The notes under the pieces are model-generated. The model was not told the DNA's origin. It saw only the letters and a list, made by a program, of their open reading frames with translations, and did not search any database. DNA of 64,000 nucleotides from Paractinoplanes tereljensis (GTDB taxonomy: Bacteria > Actinomycetota > Actinomycetes > Mycobacteriales > Micromonosporaceae). Shown piece by piece: positions 34,532-42,798 of the stretch. The first letter of the stretch is position 1, and every line of letters begins with the position of its first letter. The position numbers and the translations under genes were made by a program. Location: NCBI RefSeq assembly GCF_016862435.1, contig NZ_BOMY01000031.1, positions 1 to 64,000 of the forward strand, given 5' to 3'.

Positions 34532-35421
34532 CCCGCCGCTACGACCTGCTGCAGCGCATCGCCGGGCTCGACCCGGAGCGCGACCACCTGGAGATCTACC
34601 AGATCTCGGCCGGCCGGGAATTCCCCTGGGATTACACCCGGGCGCTGGAGTTCGCGCTGTTCCGCACGTACTGCGTGCCGAGCATCTCGAAACTGCTGGC
34701 GGCCACCGGCGAATTCGCGAAACGGCCGCAGAAACGGTACGACGACACCGCCCTGCTGATGGCCGAGATCGCCGCCCATGGATACGACTCACCGCGCGGC
34801 CGGGAAGCCCTCAAGGTGGTCAACCGGGCCCACGGCCGGTACGCGATCAGTAACGACGACATGCTCTACGTGCTGTCCACGTTCGTCTATGACCCGATCG
34901 AGTGGCTGGCCCTTTACGGCTGGCGGCCGCTTCATCTCAACGAGAAGCTCGCGGCGTTTCACTACTACCGCGAGGTCGGCCGCCGGATGGGCATCCGGTC
35001 GGTGCCGGCGACGTTCGAGGAATTCGCCGACTTCAAACGGGACTACGAAGCCCAGCATTTCGTCTACACGGACACCAACCGCCAGGTCGGCGAATACACG
35101 GTCGGCCTCTTCGCCGCGTGGTTCCCGTCGTTCCTGCGCCCGGCCGTACGCCTCGGCGTACGCGGAATGCTCGACGAACCGATGTTGCGCGCCTTCGGCT
35201 TCGACCCGGCCCCGCGCTGGGTCGGCGCATGCGGCGCCGCCGGGCTGAAAGCCCGGGCCGGCGCCCTCCGCTTCTTCCCGCCCCGGCGCACCAGCGTCCT
35301 GGGAGTGTCCAAGCACAACCGCACCTACCCCGGCTATCCGCAGGGTTATCAGCCGGCCGACCTGGGCGCCCCGGAGCCGCCGGCCGACCTGCCGGCCGAG
35401 CACCTGCGTCGCAGTGCGTGA
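34528..35421 (+). CDS. MpaB-like (DUF2236) oxygenase family protein
   Basis: 297 residues. The stretch RTYCVPSISKLLAATGEFAKRPQKRYDDTALL, then YDSPRGREALKVVNRAHGRYAISNDDMLYVLSTFVYDPIEWLALYGWRPL, is characteristic of the MpaB/latex-clearing (Lcp) heme-oxygenase superfamily. Members cleave isoprenoid chains (MpaB in mycophenolic acid, Lcp in rubber). ATG overlaps the LLM stop, so the two are co-translated and belong to the GntR regulon. No membrane segment. Another DUF2236 gene lies at 42.8 kb. Confidence 0.8.
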   Translation: MTRRYDLLQRIAGLDPERDHLEIYQISAGREFPWDYTRALEFALFRTYCVPSISKLLAATGEFAKRPQKRYDDTALLMAEIAAHGYDSPRGREALKVVNRAHGRYAISNDDMLYVLSTFVYDPIEWLALYGWRPLHLNEKLAAFHYYREVGRRMGIRSVPATFEEFADFKRDYEAQHFVYTDTNRQVGEYTVGLFAAWFPSFLRPAVRLGVRGMLDEPMLRAFGFDPAPRWVGACGAAGLKARAGALRFFPPRRTSVLGVSKHNRTYPGYPQGYQPADLGAPEPPADLPAEHLRRSA

Positions 35422-35986
35422 CCGGCTGCGCGGCGTTTTCCTCGCGACCGGCCTGATCCTGCTGGTCGGCGGGGCCGGCCTGTTCCTGCTCCGCTACCGC
35501 GTGTACCAGGTTCCGACCACGTCGATGACGCCGGCGATCGAGCCGGCCGACCGCATCGTGGTGGACACCTGGTCCCGCGACGCGCGTTCCGGCGACGTCG
35601 TGCTGATCGCCGGCAACGGCGTTGACCTGGTGAAACGCGTCGCCGCCACGGCCGGCGACGTGGTGTCCTGCTGCGATGCGGCCGGACACCTGCAAACCGG
35701 CGGGGTTGCGCTGAGCCTTCCCCCGTCTGGCGACGACCCTTTTTCGGTACGGGTACCAGCCGGCCAGTTGTTCCTGCTCGGCGACAACCTGCCGACCTCG
35801 GTGGACTCCCGGGCGACCGGCCCGGACGCCACCTCTTCGGTCCTAGGACGGGTGGTCGCCCTGGCGTACCCGGCTCGTCTCTTCCCGGACCGCGCGGCCG
35901 GAACGCTGCGCCTGGTTTGCGGGACCGGCCTGCTGGGCCTGGTTCTGGTGTTGTTGTCCCCGCTCATGCCCAGCCGGCGCACCTGA
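35414..35986 (+). CDS. Type I signal peptidase (S26)
   Basis: 190 residues. An N-terminal membrane segment (9-27) is followed by catalytic Ser37 (VPTTSMTPAI) and Lys74 (VDLVKRVAA) and by box E (LGDNLPTSVDSR); a second membrane segment lies near the C terminus. Topology is that of a bacterial LepB with a C-terminal anchor. GTG 35414 overlaps the MpaB-like gene by 8 bp, so it is read with the GntR-controlled operon, an unusual place for a housekeeping peptidase and a sign of a dedicated substrate. Confidence 0.85.
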   Translation: MRDRLRGVFLATGLILLVGGAGLFLLRYRVYQVPTTSMTPAIEPADRIVVDTWSRDARSGDVVLIAGNGVDLVKRVAATAGDVVSCCDAAGHLQTGGVALSLPPSGDDPFSVRVPAGQLFLLGDNLPTSVDSRATGPDATSSVLGRVVALAYPARLFPDRAAGTLRLVCGTGLLGLVLVLLSPLMPSRRT

Positions 35987-36956
35987 CCGCGGCCGTCGCG
36001 TCCCAGCTCGCCTGGTCCGCCGGGTAGTGGGTCTCGCGGAGGCGGGCCGCCTCCTCGGCGTCGCGCATCTCGGTGGCCACCGCCCAGTCCCCGGACTTCA
36101 GCACCGCCGTGTGGCACATCGACCAGAACGAGCAGGTGCTGTACTCGATCACGTCGAACTGCGCTTCCGGTTCCTCCCGCGGCCAGGCGACGGCCAGCGC
36201 GGTGCCCACCGCCGTCATCCGGGCGTAAAGAAAGCCGGCGTCGTCCGGCCCCTCGCCCGGTTCCGGCTGGTACTCGTCGAACCGCCGCAGCACCCGGGTC
36301 GCCGCGTCCAGCGAGCGACGCAGCCCATGCCCGCGCACCTCACAGATCTCGGCCATCTCGGCCACGAACGAACAGCCCGCCGCCTCGAGAATCGGCAGCA
36401 TGCGGCGCACCCGGTTGGCCCCGAGCACCCGCAGCTTGGCCTGATCAGGCACGATCGCCCGCCGAAGCGGCTCGGTGACGGTGCCGTGATGCCGCTCCTC
36501 GTTCCGGTCCTGCCGCTCGCCGTTCATCCCACCGGGCACCCAGGACACACCGCCGGGCCGCTCGCCGGTCCGCGCCCGGCAGAATTCCTCGACCGCAGCC
36601 CGGATCCGCGCGACCGGCAGCGTGCTCTCCGGATGAAAGCCGAACGGCCCACCCGAATTCGACAGCACGAACGGATCAAACCCCGGCGGTTCCGGGTTGT
36701 CGGACACCCAGCACCCGTCCCCACCCAGCCAGATAAGCCCGCCGTACCCACTGAACGAGTTCACCCCGACCTGCAGGTAGTTGCGCGGCCGGTCGCCACC
36801 GGTCATCGGCTCCGCACTGACCGACAGCGCCGCCGACCCACCGATGCCAAACCCGGGAAACCAGTGCTCCTGCTCCTGCATGATCCGATCGATGAGTGCG
36901 GCCGTATCCGCCCAGCTCCCCGGGTGATACCAGTCGCCATCGATCAGAACGTTCAT
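35964..36956 (-). CDS. Imm1-like domain fused to an unknown C-terminal domain
   Basis: About 330 residues. The first 150 (MNVLIDGDWYHPGSWADTAALIDRI; FPGFGIGGSAALSVSA; FSGYGGLIWLGGDGCW; RTGERPGGVSWVPG) resemble Imm1 immunity proteins of polymorphic toxin systems. The last 170 (KLRVLGANRVRRMLPILEAAGCSFVAEMAEICE, FDVIEYSTCSFWSMCHTAVLKSGDWAVATEM) match nothing I know. An internal GTG at the domain boundary could give a second product. The start is uncertain by up to 65 codons. No toxin gene is adjacent. Confidence 0.55.
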   Translation of the reverse strand: MNVLIDGDWYHPGSWADTAALIDRIMQEQEHWFPGFGIGGSAALSVSAEPMTGGDRPRNYLQVGVNSFSGYGGLIWLGGDGCWVSDNPEPPGFDPFVLSNSGGPFGFHPESTLPVARIRAAVEEFCRARTGERPGGVSWVPGGMNGERQDRNEERHHGTVTEPLRRAIVPDQAKLRVLGANRVRRMLPILEAAGCSFVAEMAEICEVRGHGLRRSLDAATRVLRRFDEYQPEPGEGPDDAGFLYARMTAVGTALAVAWPREEPEAQFDVIEYSTCSFWSMCHTAVLKSGDWAVATEMRDAEEAARLRETHYPADQASWDATAAVRCAGWA

Positions 36957-37020
36957 CTGCATGGCGATCATGATGGCCGGAACCGCGCGCCGCCACCGCC
37001 CCGCCTGCCATGATCCATTC

Positions 37021-38193
37021 ATGTCGACGTTGCGGCAGATCTGGGTCGATCCGGGGATGGGCTTCCCGGACCGGCCGTGGGGAGAGCACCCCGACGAAGA
37101 CGCGTTCGCGCGCAGCGCCAACGCGGTGTTCGAGCTTTACACCGAAGCGGTGCGCCCCGCGAAGATCCAGACTCGGCACAGCGAACTCCGCATCGTCGCC
37201 TGGCACGACGGCGACCGCGACGACGTCCTGGTCACCGTGCATCCCGAGCTGGTCGAGGGCTTCGAGATGGGCGTGGTCTCGCTCCCGCCCGGGATCGCCG
37301 GCCTGACCCCGCAGTCCCGCGCCGAGCTGGTCCTCGAGGTGCTGCACGCGGCGGCGAGCCGGCTGGGCCAGGACCGCGGCTGGGATCAGTCCGCACTGGA
37401 CGCGGCCCGCGCGCACGCCCTGGCGGCCGGCCTCCACTTCCGCCGGACCGGACCGGCCAGAACGAGCCCCGACCGGCGGCACGTGGCCGAGCCGACCTAC
37501 GCGATCTACCCGGACGGCTACGGCCGCGTCGTCGTGCACGTCCGCCGCCGTTCCGACAACGCGGTCGTCGCGGTCTCGCCGCTCGCCGCCGTCGGCGGAT
37601 TCACCCGGGCGTTCGACTGCGAACTGCGGTGGCGCAGCCGAACCGTGGTCGAGTTCCAGCCCGGCAGTGGCCTGGCAATCAGCCCCACCGGGACGACCGT
37701 GCAAGGCAACGACCGTCCCGATCCGGTTCGGGTCGACCTCGGCGATCCGGCCACCTTCGGCGACCCCACCGGTCTTCCGGCTGTCGCGTACGACGCTGAC
37801 GCCGGAACGACCATCCCTGGCATCCGCGTGCTGACCTATGCCGAGAAGGGCTCGCGCCTGACGGTCCTCGGCGGCTGGCATGCTCCAGGCCTGCCCGAGC
37901 AGTACGTGGCCGTCCGGGACGATCTCCTCGCCCAACTGGCCGGCCCAGAGTGGCAGACGTGGTGGGCGGCCTCGGGCGTCCGGGAACTGGAGATCTCCTA
38001 CCGGTCCGACACGACCACCGCCGGGATCAGCGCCCGCCTCGTCCACGACGAACTCCGCGCGACCATCCGCCGGCCGCCCGAGACGTTCCCCCGCGACCGG
38101 GATCCGGCGGCGGTGGCCCGCGCCGACGTCGAGTCGCTGCTGCTGACCGTGCGACGTCGCACGGACCTGGGCGAGCATCCGCCGCTGCACTGA
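37021..38193 (+). CDS. Unknown protein divergent from the Imm1-like gene
   Basis: 390 residues, no family recognised. It looks like two alpha/beta parts: residues 1-130 (STLRQIWVDPGMGFPDRPWGEHPDEDAF; HGDRDDVLVTVHPELVEGFEMGVVSLPPGI) and a beta-rich 140-390 (YAIYPDGYGRVVVHVRRRSDNAVVAVSPL; VLTYAEKGSRLTVLGGWH). No signal peptide or membrane segment. ATG 37021 stands 6 nt after CATGAT, a possible leaderless promoter, and only about 64 bp separate it from the divergent Imm1-like gene. Confidence 0.65.
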   Translation: MSTLRQIWVDPGMGFPDRPWGEHPDEDAFARSANAVFELYTEAVRPAKIQTRHSELRIVAWHDGDRDDVLVTVHPELVEGFEMGVVSLPPGIAGLTPQSRAELVLEVLHAAASRLGQDRGWDQSALDAARAHALAAGLHFRRTGPARTSPDRRHVAEPTYAIYPDGYGRVVVHVRRRSDNAVVAVSPLAAVGGFTRAFDCELRWRSRTVVEFQPGSGLAISPTGTTVQGNDRPDPVRVDLGDPATFGDPTGLPAVAYDADAGTTIPGIRVLTYAEKGSRLTVLGGWHAPGLPEQYVAVRDDLLAQLAGPEWQTWWAASGVRELEISYRSDTTTAGISARLVHDELRATIRRPPETFPRDRDPAAVARADVESLLLTVRRRTDLGEHPPLH

Positions 38194-38254
38194 CGCTCCG
38201 GACGTGCCGCGGCCCGCCGCCAAGCGGGCTGACTGCATCTCGGCGCAGGCGATC

Positions 38255-38305
38255 CCGACCTTGGCGAGCTCCGGTTAGGAGCGAGCAGGAACTCGCCAAG
38301 GTCGG
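38255..38305 (+). terminator. Large hairpin after the unknown gene
   Basis: Perfect 14-bp inverted repeat CCGACCTTGGCGAG / CTCGCCAAGGTCGG with a 23-nt loop that itself contains CTCC-ggtta-GGAG. It lies 60 nt after the stop of the preceding gene. There is no U-tract, so it may be a factor-assisted terminator or an mRNA 3' stabiliser. Confidence 0.5.
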
Positions 38306-38561
38306 CGCCTCCTTCGAATTCCGGGCAGGCAGCACGCATCGTGGCTCGAGTCCCGCATTCCGGGAGTCAGGTCCACCCTGTGAATGGGCCCGCCCGGAAA
38401 ACCCGACATGCCGCACATATCTACGCCCAGGTGGCGCAGCCCAGCGCGAACTTGTCGAATTGCCTACCCGCCCGTTGACCTACCGTTCCAAGATCTCGCA
38501 GTTCCGGCGTGGAGCGAGTCCCGGCCTGCCGACTGACGCCCTTGACGAGGGCACCGACAGG
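38306..38561. other. Intergenic region between convergent genes
   Basis: No ORF supported. It contains a second interrupted inverted repeat (TTCCGGGCAGGC 38319-38330 against GCCCGCCCGGAA 38388-38399, one mismatch) and a short hairpin GCCCT-tgacg-AGGGC (38538-38552), which may serve as a weak terminator of the minus-strand DUF6114 gene. Confidence 0.45.
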
Positions 38562-40382
38562 TCACGATCGGGCTGAGCTGGTGGCGCTGATGTCGGCGGA
38601 GAGGTTGCTGCCTCGGACTGTGCCGGCGCGGATGAAAACCTGGCCGGCCTTGACGTTGTCGCCGGAGAAGAGCGGCAGGCTGATCTGCAAGGGTAGCCAG
38701 GTGGGGATCAGGTCGGCGGTGATCTCGATGGGCAGCAGCGGGATGTTCAGGTACGGCACGGTGATCAGGCCGCCCAGGTGGGTGGCGTAGATGTCGACGT
38801 CGTCGATGTCCAGGTCGATGCCGAGGTCGAGCTTCGGGCCCGGGTCGGTGGTGATGACCCGATAGTTGTCGGCCTTCAGGTTGTCGGCGTGGAAGATCAG
38901 CGACTTGATCGTGCCGCCGGTGGCGGTGGGCAGGTTGACCGTTCCCTTGAACGTGAACCCGGTCGCGAACAGCCGGTCCGCGCTGACCGTGGGCACGTTC
39001 GCCCCGTACCGGATGTCGGTGATGTCGCCCGGCGCGGCCATGGCCGGCGGCGGGGTGAGCCCGGCGGCGCTGGGGGAGACGCCCGGAGTGGGGGTCGCCG
39101 ACCCGGTTGCGCCGGGCGTTGCCGTGCCGCTCGCGGTTGGCCCGGCGGTGCCGGAGGTGGTCGGCGGGTCGGAGATAGTCGGCAGGCCGGCGGTGGGGGT
39201 AGGCGGCGGTTGGGGGTCGGCCGGGTTCTGCGGGGCTGGCGTCGGGCTGGGCGTGACCGTTCCGCCGGCCGTGGGGGACGGCGTCGCCGACGGGTTGGGG
39301 CAGATCAGCCACAGCCATTCCGGAATCCACCAGGGCCGAGTCGCCCCGGGCACCGGCACGCACGTGGCCGCGGCCGCCGGCGCCTCGCCCGGCACCGTTA
39401 GGCCGGCCAACGTTGGGTCACCTAACGTTCGGCCGCCGAACGTTAGTCCAACGAACGTTCGGTCGGCGAACGTTCGTGCTGCCAACGTTTGATCGGCTAA
39501 CGTTAGTCCGGCTAACGTTCGGTCGGCTAACGTTCGGTCGGCTAACGTTCGTGCCGCCAACGTTTGGTCGGCGAACGTTTGGTGGGGTAACGCCAGGGCG
39601 CCGAGCAGCATCGGGATCAGGACGAACGCGTTGGTTCGGCGAAACCAGTCCGACCACACCGGCCAGTGCGAGCGGTTACCCGGATCCGGATCCGATGCGG
39701 CGTGGCGCGCGGCGCGTTCGCTCGGCGAGAGCGGCGAGAGCGGCGAGAGCGGCGAGAGCGGCGAGAGCGGCGAGAGCGGCGGCAGCGGCTCGGTTACCCG
39801 GGTGGGCAGGTCGTCGACGTCGTGTTCCGGGAGTTCGACTATCAGCGTTGGCGGGCGGTGTGGGCGCCAGCCGAAAGCCATCGCCGAGCCCAGCAACGCC
39901 AGCAGCGCGCCGAAGCCCAGCCCGCCCATGTTGCTGGTGACGACCGAGACCAGGGCGCACACCGTGCTCACGATGGCGACGAAAGCGCGCTGGGCCGGCA
40001 TGAACCAGAAGAACAAGCCGGCCGCGACCAGGATCAGACCGATCGCGAAGCCGGAGATCGCGGCGGTTCCGACGTGGATCATGATGGGCAGCGGGGCCAG
40101 CGGGACCGACAGGATGGTCGCGCCGCCCGCGATCGTCAGGGCGCCGCCCCAGAACGGGCGGGAGCGGCGCCAGCGCCGGAAGGCCCGGCGCGGCCGGCGA
40201 GCGGGCAACCGCTCATCCAGCCGGGCCACGGCGGCGGAGAGCCGGGTCGCGGCGGCGGAGAGCCGGGTCGCGGCGGCGGAGAGCCGGGTCGCGGCGGCGG
40301 AAAGCCGGGTCGCGGCGGCGGAAAGCCGCGCCGCCGCGACCGAACGACGGGCCGCCGCGGTCGAACGCGGGCTCAGAAACAT
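38562..40382 (-). CDS. DUF6114 membrane protein with three internal tandem repeats
   Basis: 606 residues. Order: heptads ATRLSAA repeated about five times (coiled coil, residues 15-50); an RRAFRRWRRSRPFW stretch and four membrane segments (about 70-180), the DUF6114 core; LSP repeats (about 199-220); one more hydrophobic segment ending LALPH; a five-residue repeat of the form RTLAD about 13 times; a Pro/Thr-rich linker; and a C-terminal beta domain (GDITDIRYGANVPTVSADRLFATGFTFKG) like that of DUF6230. ATG 40382 overlaps the DUF6230 stop by 10 bp. DUF6230/DUF6114 pairs are known in actinomycetes without defined function. Six TTA codons are clustered in the five-residue repeat. Confidence 0.8.
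   Translation of the reverse strand: MFLSPRSTAAARRSVAAARLSAAATRLSAAATRLSAAATRLSAAATRLSAAVARLDERLPARRPRRAFRRWRRSRPFWGGALTIAGGATILSVPLAPLPIMIHVGTAAISGFAIGLILVAAGLFFWFMPAQRAFVAIVSTVCALVSVVTSNMGGLGFGALLALLGSAMAFGWRPHRPPTLIVELPEHDVDDLPTRVTEPLPPLSPLSPLSPLSPLSPLSPSERAARHAASDPDPGNRSHWPVWSDWFRRTNAFVLIPMLLGALALPHQTFADQTLAARTLADRTLADRTLAGLTLADQTLAARTFADRTFVGLTFGGRTLGDPTLAGLTVPGEAPAAAATCVPVPGATRPWWIPEWLWLICPNPSATPSPTAGGTVTPSPTPAPQNPADPQPPPTPTAGLPTISDPPTTSGTAGPTASGTATPGATGSATPTPGVSPSAAGLTPPPAMAAPGDITDIRYGANVPTVSADRLFATGFTFKGTVNLPTATGGTIKSLIFHADNLKADNYRVITTDPGPKLDLGIDLDIDDVDIYATHLGGLITVPYLNIPLLPIEITADLIPTWLPLQISLPLFSGDNVKAGQVFIRAGTVRGSNLSADISATSSARS
39409..39579. repeat. 15-bp repeat with 12 copies of AACGTT
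   Basis: The palindrome AACGTT occurs at 39409 and then every 15 bp exactly, 12 times; a degenerate thirteenth unit follows. It encodes the RTLAD-type five-residue repeat of the DUF6114 protein. The intervening 9 bp vary, so period and palindrome are more strictly kept than the protein. Confidence 0.9.
39721..39789. repeat. 9-bp tandem repeat (Leu-Ser-Pro)
   Basis: GAGAGCGGC is repeated six to seven times nearly without change, encoding (LSP)n on the minus strand in the cytoplasmic linker of the DUF6114 protein. Confidence 0.9.
40230..40332. repeat. 21-bp tandem repeat (heptad)
   Basis: AGAGCCGGGTCGCGGCGGCGG recurs about five times with one substitution (AGAG to AAAG). It encodes exact seven-residue units with Leu every seventh residue, near the N terminus of the DUF6114 protein. 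Confidence 0.9.
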
Positions 40383-40978
40383 TCGTGCACGCCGGCGGTG
40401 ACGCTGACGTCGAGGCCGCCGGAGAGCTTGATCGTGCCCCCGTTGGCCGACCAGGCGGTGCTGCGCACGTCCTCGGTGGACAGTGAGCCGGCCTGCACCC
40501 CGAAGCGGCCCTTCGGACCGGACACGCCGGGCACCCGGTTGAGGGTGGAGGCGTCCCGGCCGGCCTCCACATCGGTCACCACGCCGTTGCCGCCGAGCAG
40601 GGCGTCCGCGTCGGCGACCACGTTGGTGCCGGTGATCGGCTCGGTCTTGCCACCGAGCACCTTGAGCGAGATCTTGCCGACCACCGGAACCGAGACGACG
40701 GCCGAGGTGCAGACGTCACGCATGCTGGCCTTGCCCACGCCGGCCAGCATCACCGGGTGCTGTTTGCCGTCGACGCTGGCCGCGGTGTCCAGGTAGGCCG
40801 CCACGTCGGTGCCTTCCACGTGCGCGGCCGTGACCTTGAACGATTGGCCGGAGACGCCGAACGAGGCGGCCAGGGCACCCTCGGCGATGGCCACGGTGAG
40901 GCCGCCGAGGGCAAGGAGAGCGGGGATGAACAGGACCGCGGAACGGCCCCAGTGCGTGCGCCCTTCAACTGGCGACAT
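40373..40978 (-). CDS. DUF6230 family protein
   Basis: 201 residues. One N-terminal membrane segment (LFIPALLALGGLTVAIAEGALAASF) precedes a beta-rich exported domain (VSGQSFKVTAAHVEGTDVAAYLDTAASVDGKQHPVMLAGVGKASMRDVCTS). Older annotations call relatives cholesterol esterase, but no esterase motif is visible. It is translated just before DUF6114, and the C-terminal domains of the two look alike, suggesting a complex at the membrane. It follows the acyl-CoA synthetase gene by 8 nt. Confidence 0.8.
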   Translation of the reverse strand: MSPVEGRTHWGRSAVLFIPALLALGGLTVAIAEGALAASFGVSGQSFKVTAAHVEGTDVAAYLDTAASVDGKQHPVMLAGVGKASMRDVCTSAVVSVPVVGKISLKVLGGKTEPITGTNVVADADALLGGNGVVTDVEAGRDASTLNRVPGVSGPKGRFGVQAGSLSTEDVRSTAWSANGGTIKLSGGLDVSVTAGVHECF

Positions 40979-40986
40979 GGAGGCCC

Positions 40987-42783
40987 CTAGGAATAGAGAG
41001 AGCTGATGGTGTCCGCGTACCGTTCGGCCACGACGCGGCGGCGCAACTTCAGGGTCGGGGTCAGTTCGCCGGTCTCCGGCGTCCAGGCGGTGGGCAGCAC
41101 CCGGAAGGTCTTCACCTGTTCCGGCCGGGCGAGTTTCTCGTTGGCCGCCTCGACCGCCGCGGTGATCTCGGCGAGCAGGTCGGGGTGGTCGGCGAGGTCG
41201 CCGACGGATTCAAAAACCAGACCACGACGACCAGCCCAGAGGGGTACGGACTCGTCGTCCAGAACAATCAGCGCCGTCACGTACGGGCGGCGGTCGCCGA
41301 TCGCCACGGCCTGCGCGATCAGTGGGTGGGCGCGCAGCAGGTTCTCGATCTGGGCGGGGGAGATGTTCTTCCCGCTGGAGTTGATGATCAGTTCTTTCTT
41401 GCGGTCGGTGATGGTGAGGTATTCGTCGGCGTCGAGGGTGCCGACGTCGCCGGTGGCGAGCCAGCCGTCGGCGTCGACGATCGGTTCCACCCCACCGCCG
41501 GGGCTCAGATAGCCGGCCGCGACCAGCGGTCCGCGTACCAGGATCTCGCCGTCCTCCGCGAGCTTGACCTCCATGCCCGGATTCACGCGACCGACCGTGC
41601 CCGTACGGAAATGGTCGGGGGTGTTGATCGTGGCTGTTCCGGTGGTTTCGGTCATGCCCCAGACCTCGAGCACGTCCACCCCGATGCTGGCCAGGTAGAG
41701 CAGCACCTCGACCGGGATCGGGGCGGCGCCGCTGCCGGCCCACAGCATGTTGTCGAGGCCGAGTTTGGCCCGCAGCGGGCGCAGCACCTGGGCGTCCAGG
41801 GCGGCGTGCCGGATCTGCAGCTCGGTCGGCACCGGTTGCTCGTCGCCACGCAGCTTGTAGACCTCGAGGGCGGCGGCCCGGGCGGCCTCGACGGCGGCCC
41901 GCACCGGCGGTTCGGCCGCGGCCAGCTGGGCCTGGATGCCGGCGACCATTTTTTCCCAGATGCGCGGCACCCCGAAGAACGACACCGGCCGCACGGTGAC
42001 GAGACCGGCGACGAGCATGGTCGGGTCGGGGCAGATGGTGACGTGCCCGGCCCGGTAGATCGGGTTGTAGATGCCCAGCATCCGCTCGGCGATGTGCGCG
42101 AGCGGCAGGTAGGCCAGCGACGGCGTGTGATCGGGCGTGGTCACGGTGGCTTCGAGCACCACCGACTGGTAGATCACGTTGCCGTGGGTGAGCACCACAC
42201 CCTTCGGGTCGCCGGTGGTGCCGGACGTGTAGAGCAGCGTGACCGCCTGCTCCGGGCGTACCTCCTGCCAGGTCTTTTCGAAGGCCGCCGGGTCGGCCTC
42301 GTGCGCGGCCCGGCCGCGCGCCTCGACCTCGTCGAGCGAGGGCCCGACCACCAAGATCCGCGGTGGTGCGGCCAGGCCGTCGACGATTGCTTCCCAGCGC
42401 GTACGGGCGGAATCGTCCTCAACCACAACGATCTTCGCCTCGCTGTGCCGGGCCAGGTAGCGCAGCTGGTCGGTGGAGAGCGTCGCGTACACAGTGGACG
42501 GCACCGCGCCCAGGTGCACCGCGGCCAGGTCGACCAGCCAGTGCTCGGGCCGGCCGGACATCATGATCAGCATCCGGTCGCCGGAGCCCAGGCCCAGCTC
42601 GGCCAGGCCGCGGGACAGGGCGGCGATCCGGTCGCGCAGTTCGCGCCAGGTGAGGGTGCCGTCGCGGCCGAGGACGCTCAGCGCGGGCCGGTCCCCGAAT
42701 TCGGTGGCGTTGCGGTTCAGCAGTACGGGAATGGTCAGCCCACGCGCGGTGTCGGCACACCGCTGGGCGACGGAGGGAGCCAT
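40987..42783 (-). CDS. Long-chain acyl-CoA synthetase (AMP-forming)
   Basis: 598 residues. The P-loop is TLLYTSGTTGDPKGVVLTHGN; A5 is EVWGMTETTGTATI; A7/A8 is DADGWLATGDVGTLDADEYLTITDRKKELIINSSGKNISP, the form of FAA1/FadD15 enzymes. The C-terminal catalytic lysine is in LTPTLKLRR. It activates long-chain fatty acids to CoA thioesters. GGAGGA precedes the ATG. It lies second in the MpaB-like/synthetase/DUF6230/DUF6114 operon and probably feeds the divergent thiolase-FadB pair. Confidence 0.92.
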   Translation of the reverse strand: MAPSVAQRCADTARGLTIPVLLNRNATEFGDRPALSVLGRDGTLTWRELRDRIAALSRGLAELGLGSGDRMLIMMSGRPEHWLVDLAAVHLGAVPSTVYATLSTDQLRYLARHSEAKIVVVEDDSARTRWEAIVDGLAAPPRILVVGPSLDEVEARGRAAHEADPAAFEKTWQEVRPEQAVTLLYTSGTTGDPKGVVLTHGNVIYQSVVLEATVTTPDHTPSLAYLPLAHIAERMLGIYNPIYRAGHVTICPDPTMLVAGLVTVRPVSFFGVPRIWEKMVAGIQAQLAAAEPPVRAAVEAARAAALEVYKLRGDEQPVPTELQIRHAALDAQVLRPLRAKLGLDNMLWAGSGAAPIPVEVLLYLASIGVDVLEVWGMTETTGTATINTPDHFRTGTVGRVNPGMEVKLAEDGEILVRGPLVAAGYLSPGGGVEPIVDADGWLATGDVGTLDADEYLTITDRKKELIINSSGKNISPAQIENLLRAHPLIAQAVAIGDRRPYVTALIVLDDESVPLWAGRRGLVFESVGDLADHPDLLAEITAAVEAANEKLARPEQVKTFRVLPTAWTPETGELTPTLKLRRRVVAERYADTISSLYS

Positions 42784-42798
42784 ATGTGTCGTCCTCCT

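Noticed and set aside
38330..38380. tRNA-like sequence (GGCTCGAGTCCC)
   Set aside because: It recalls a T-loop, but the flanking bases do not pair into a T-stem or acceptor stem.
39409..39579. Canonical pentapeptide-repeat (A[DN]LxX) protein
   Set aside because: The period is five but residues are A-D-R-T-L, so Leu/Phe does not follow Asp as in that fold.
40230..40332. CRISPR-like array
   Set aside because: The 21-bp units have no spacers and code for exact heptads in a protein.
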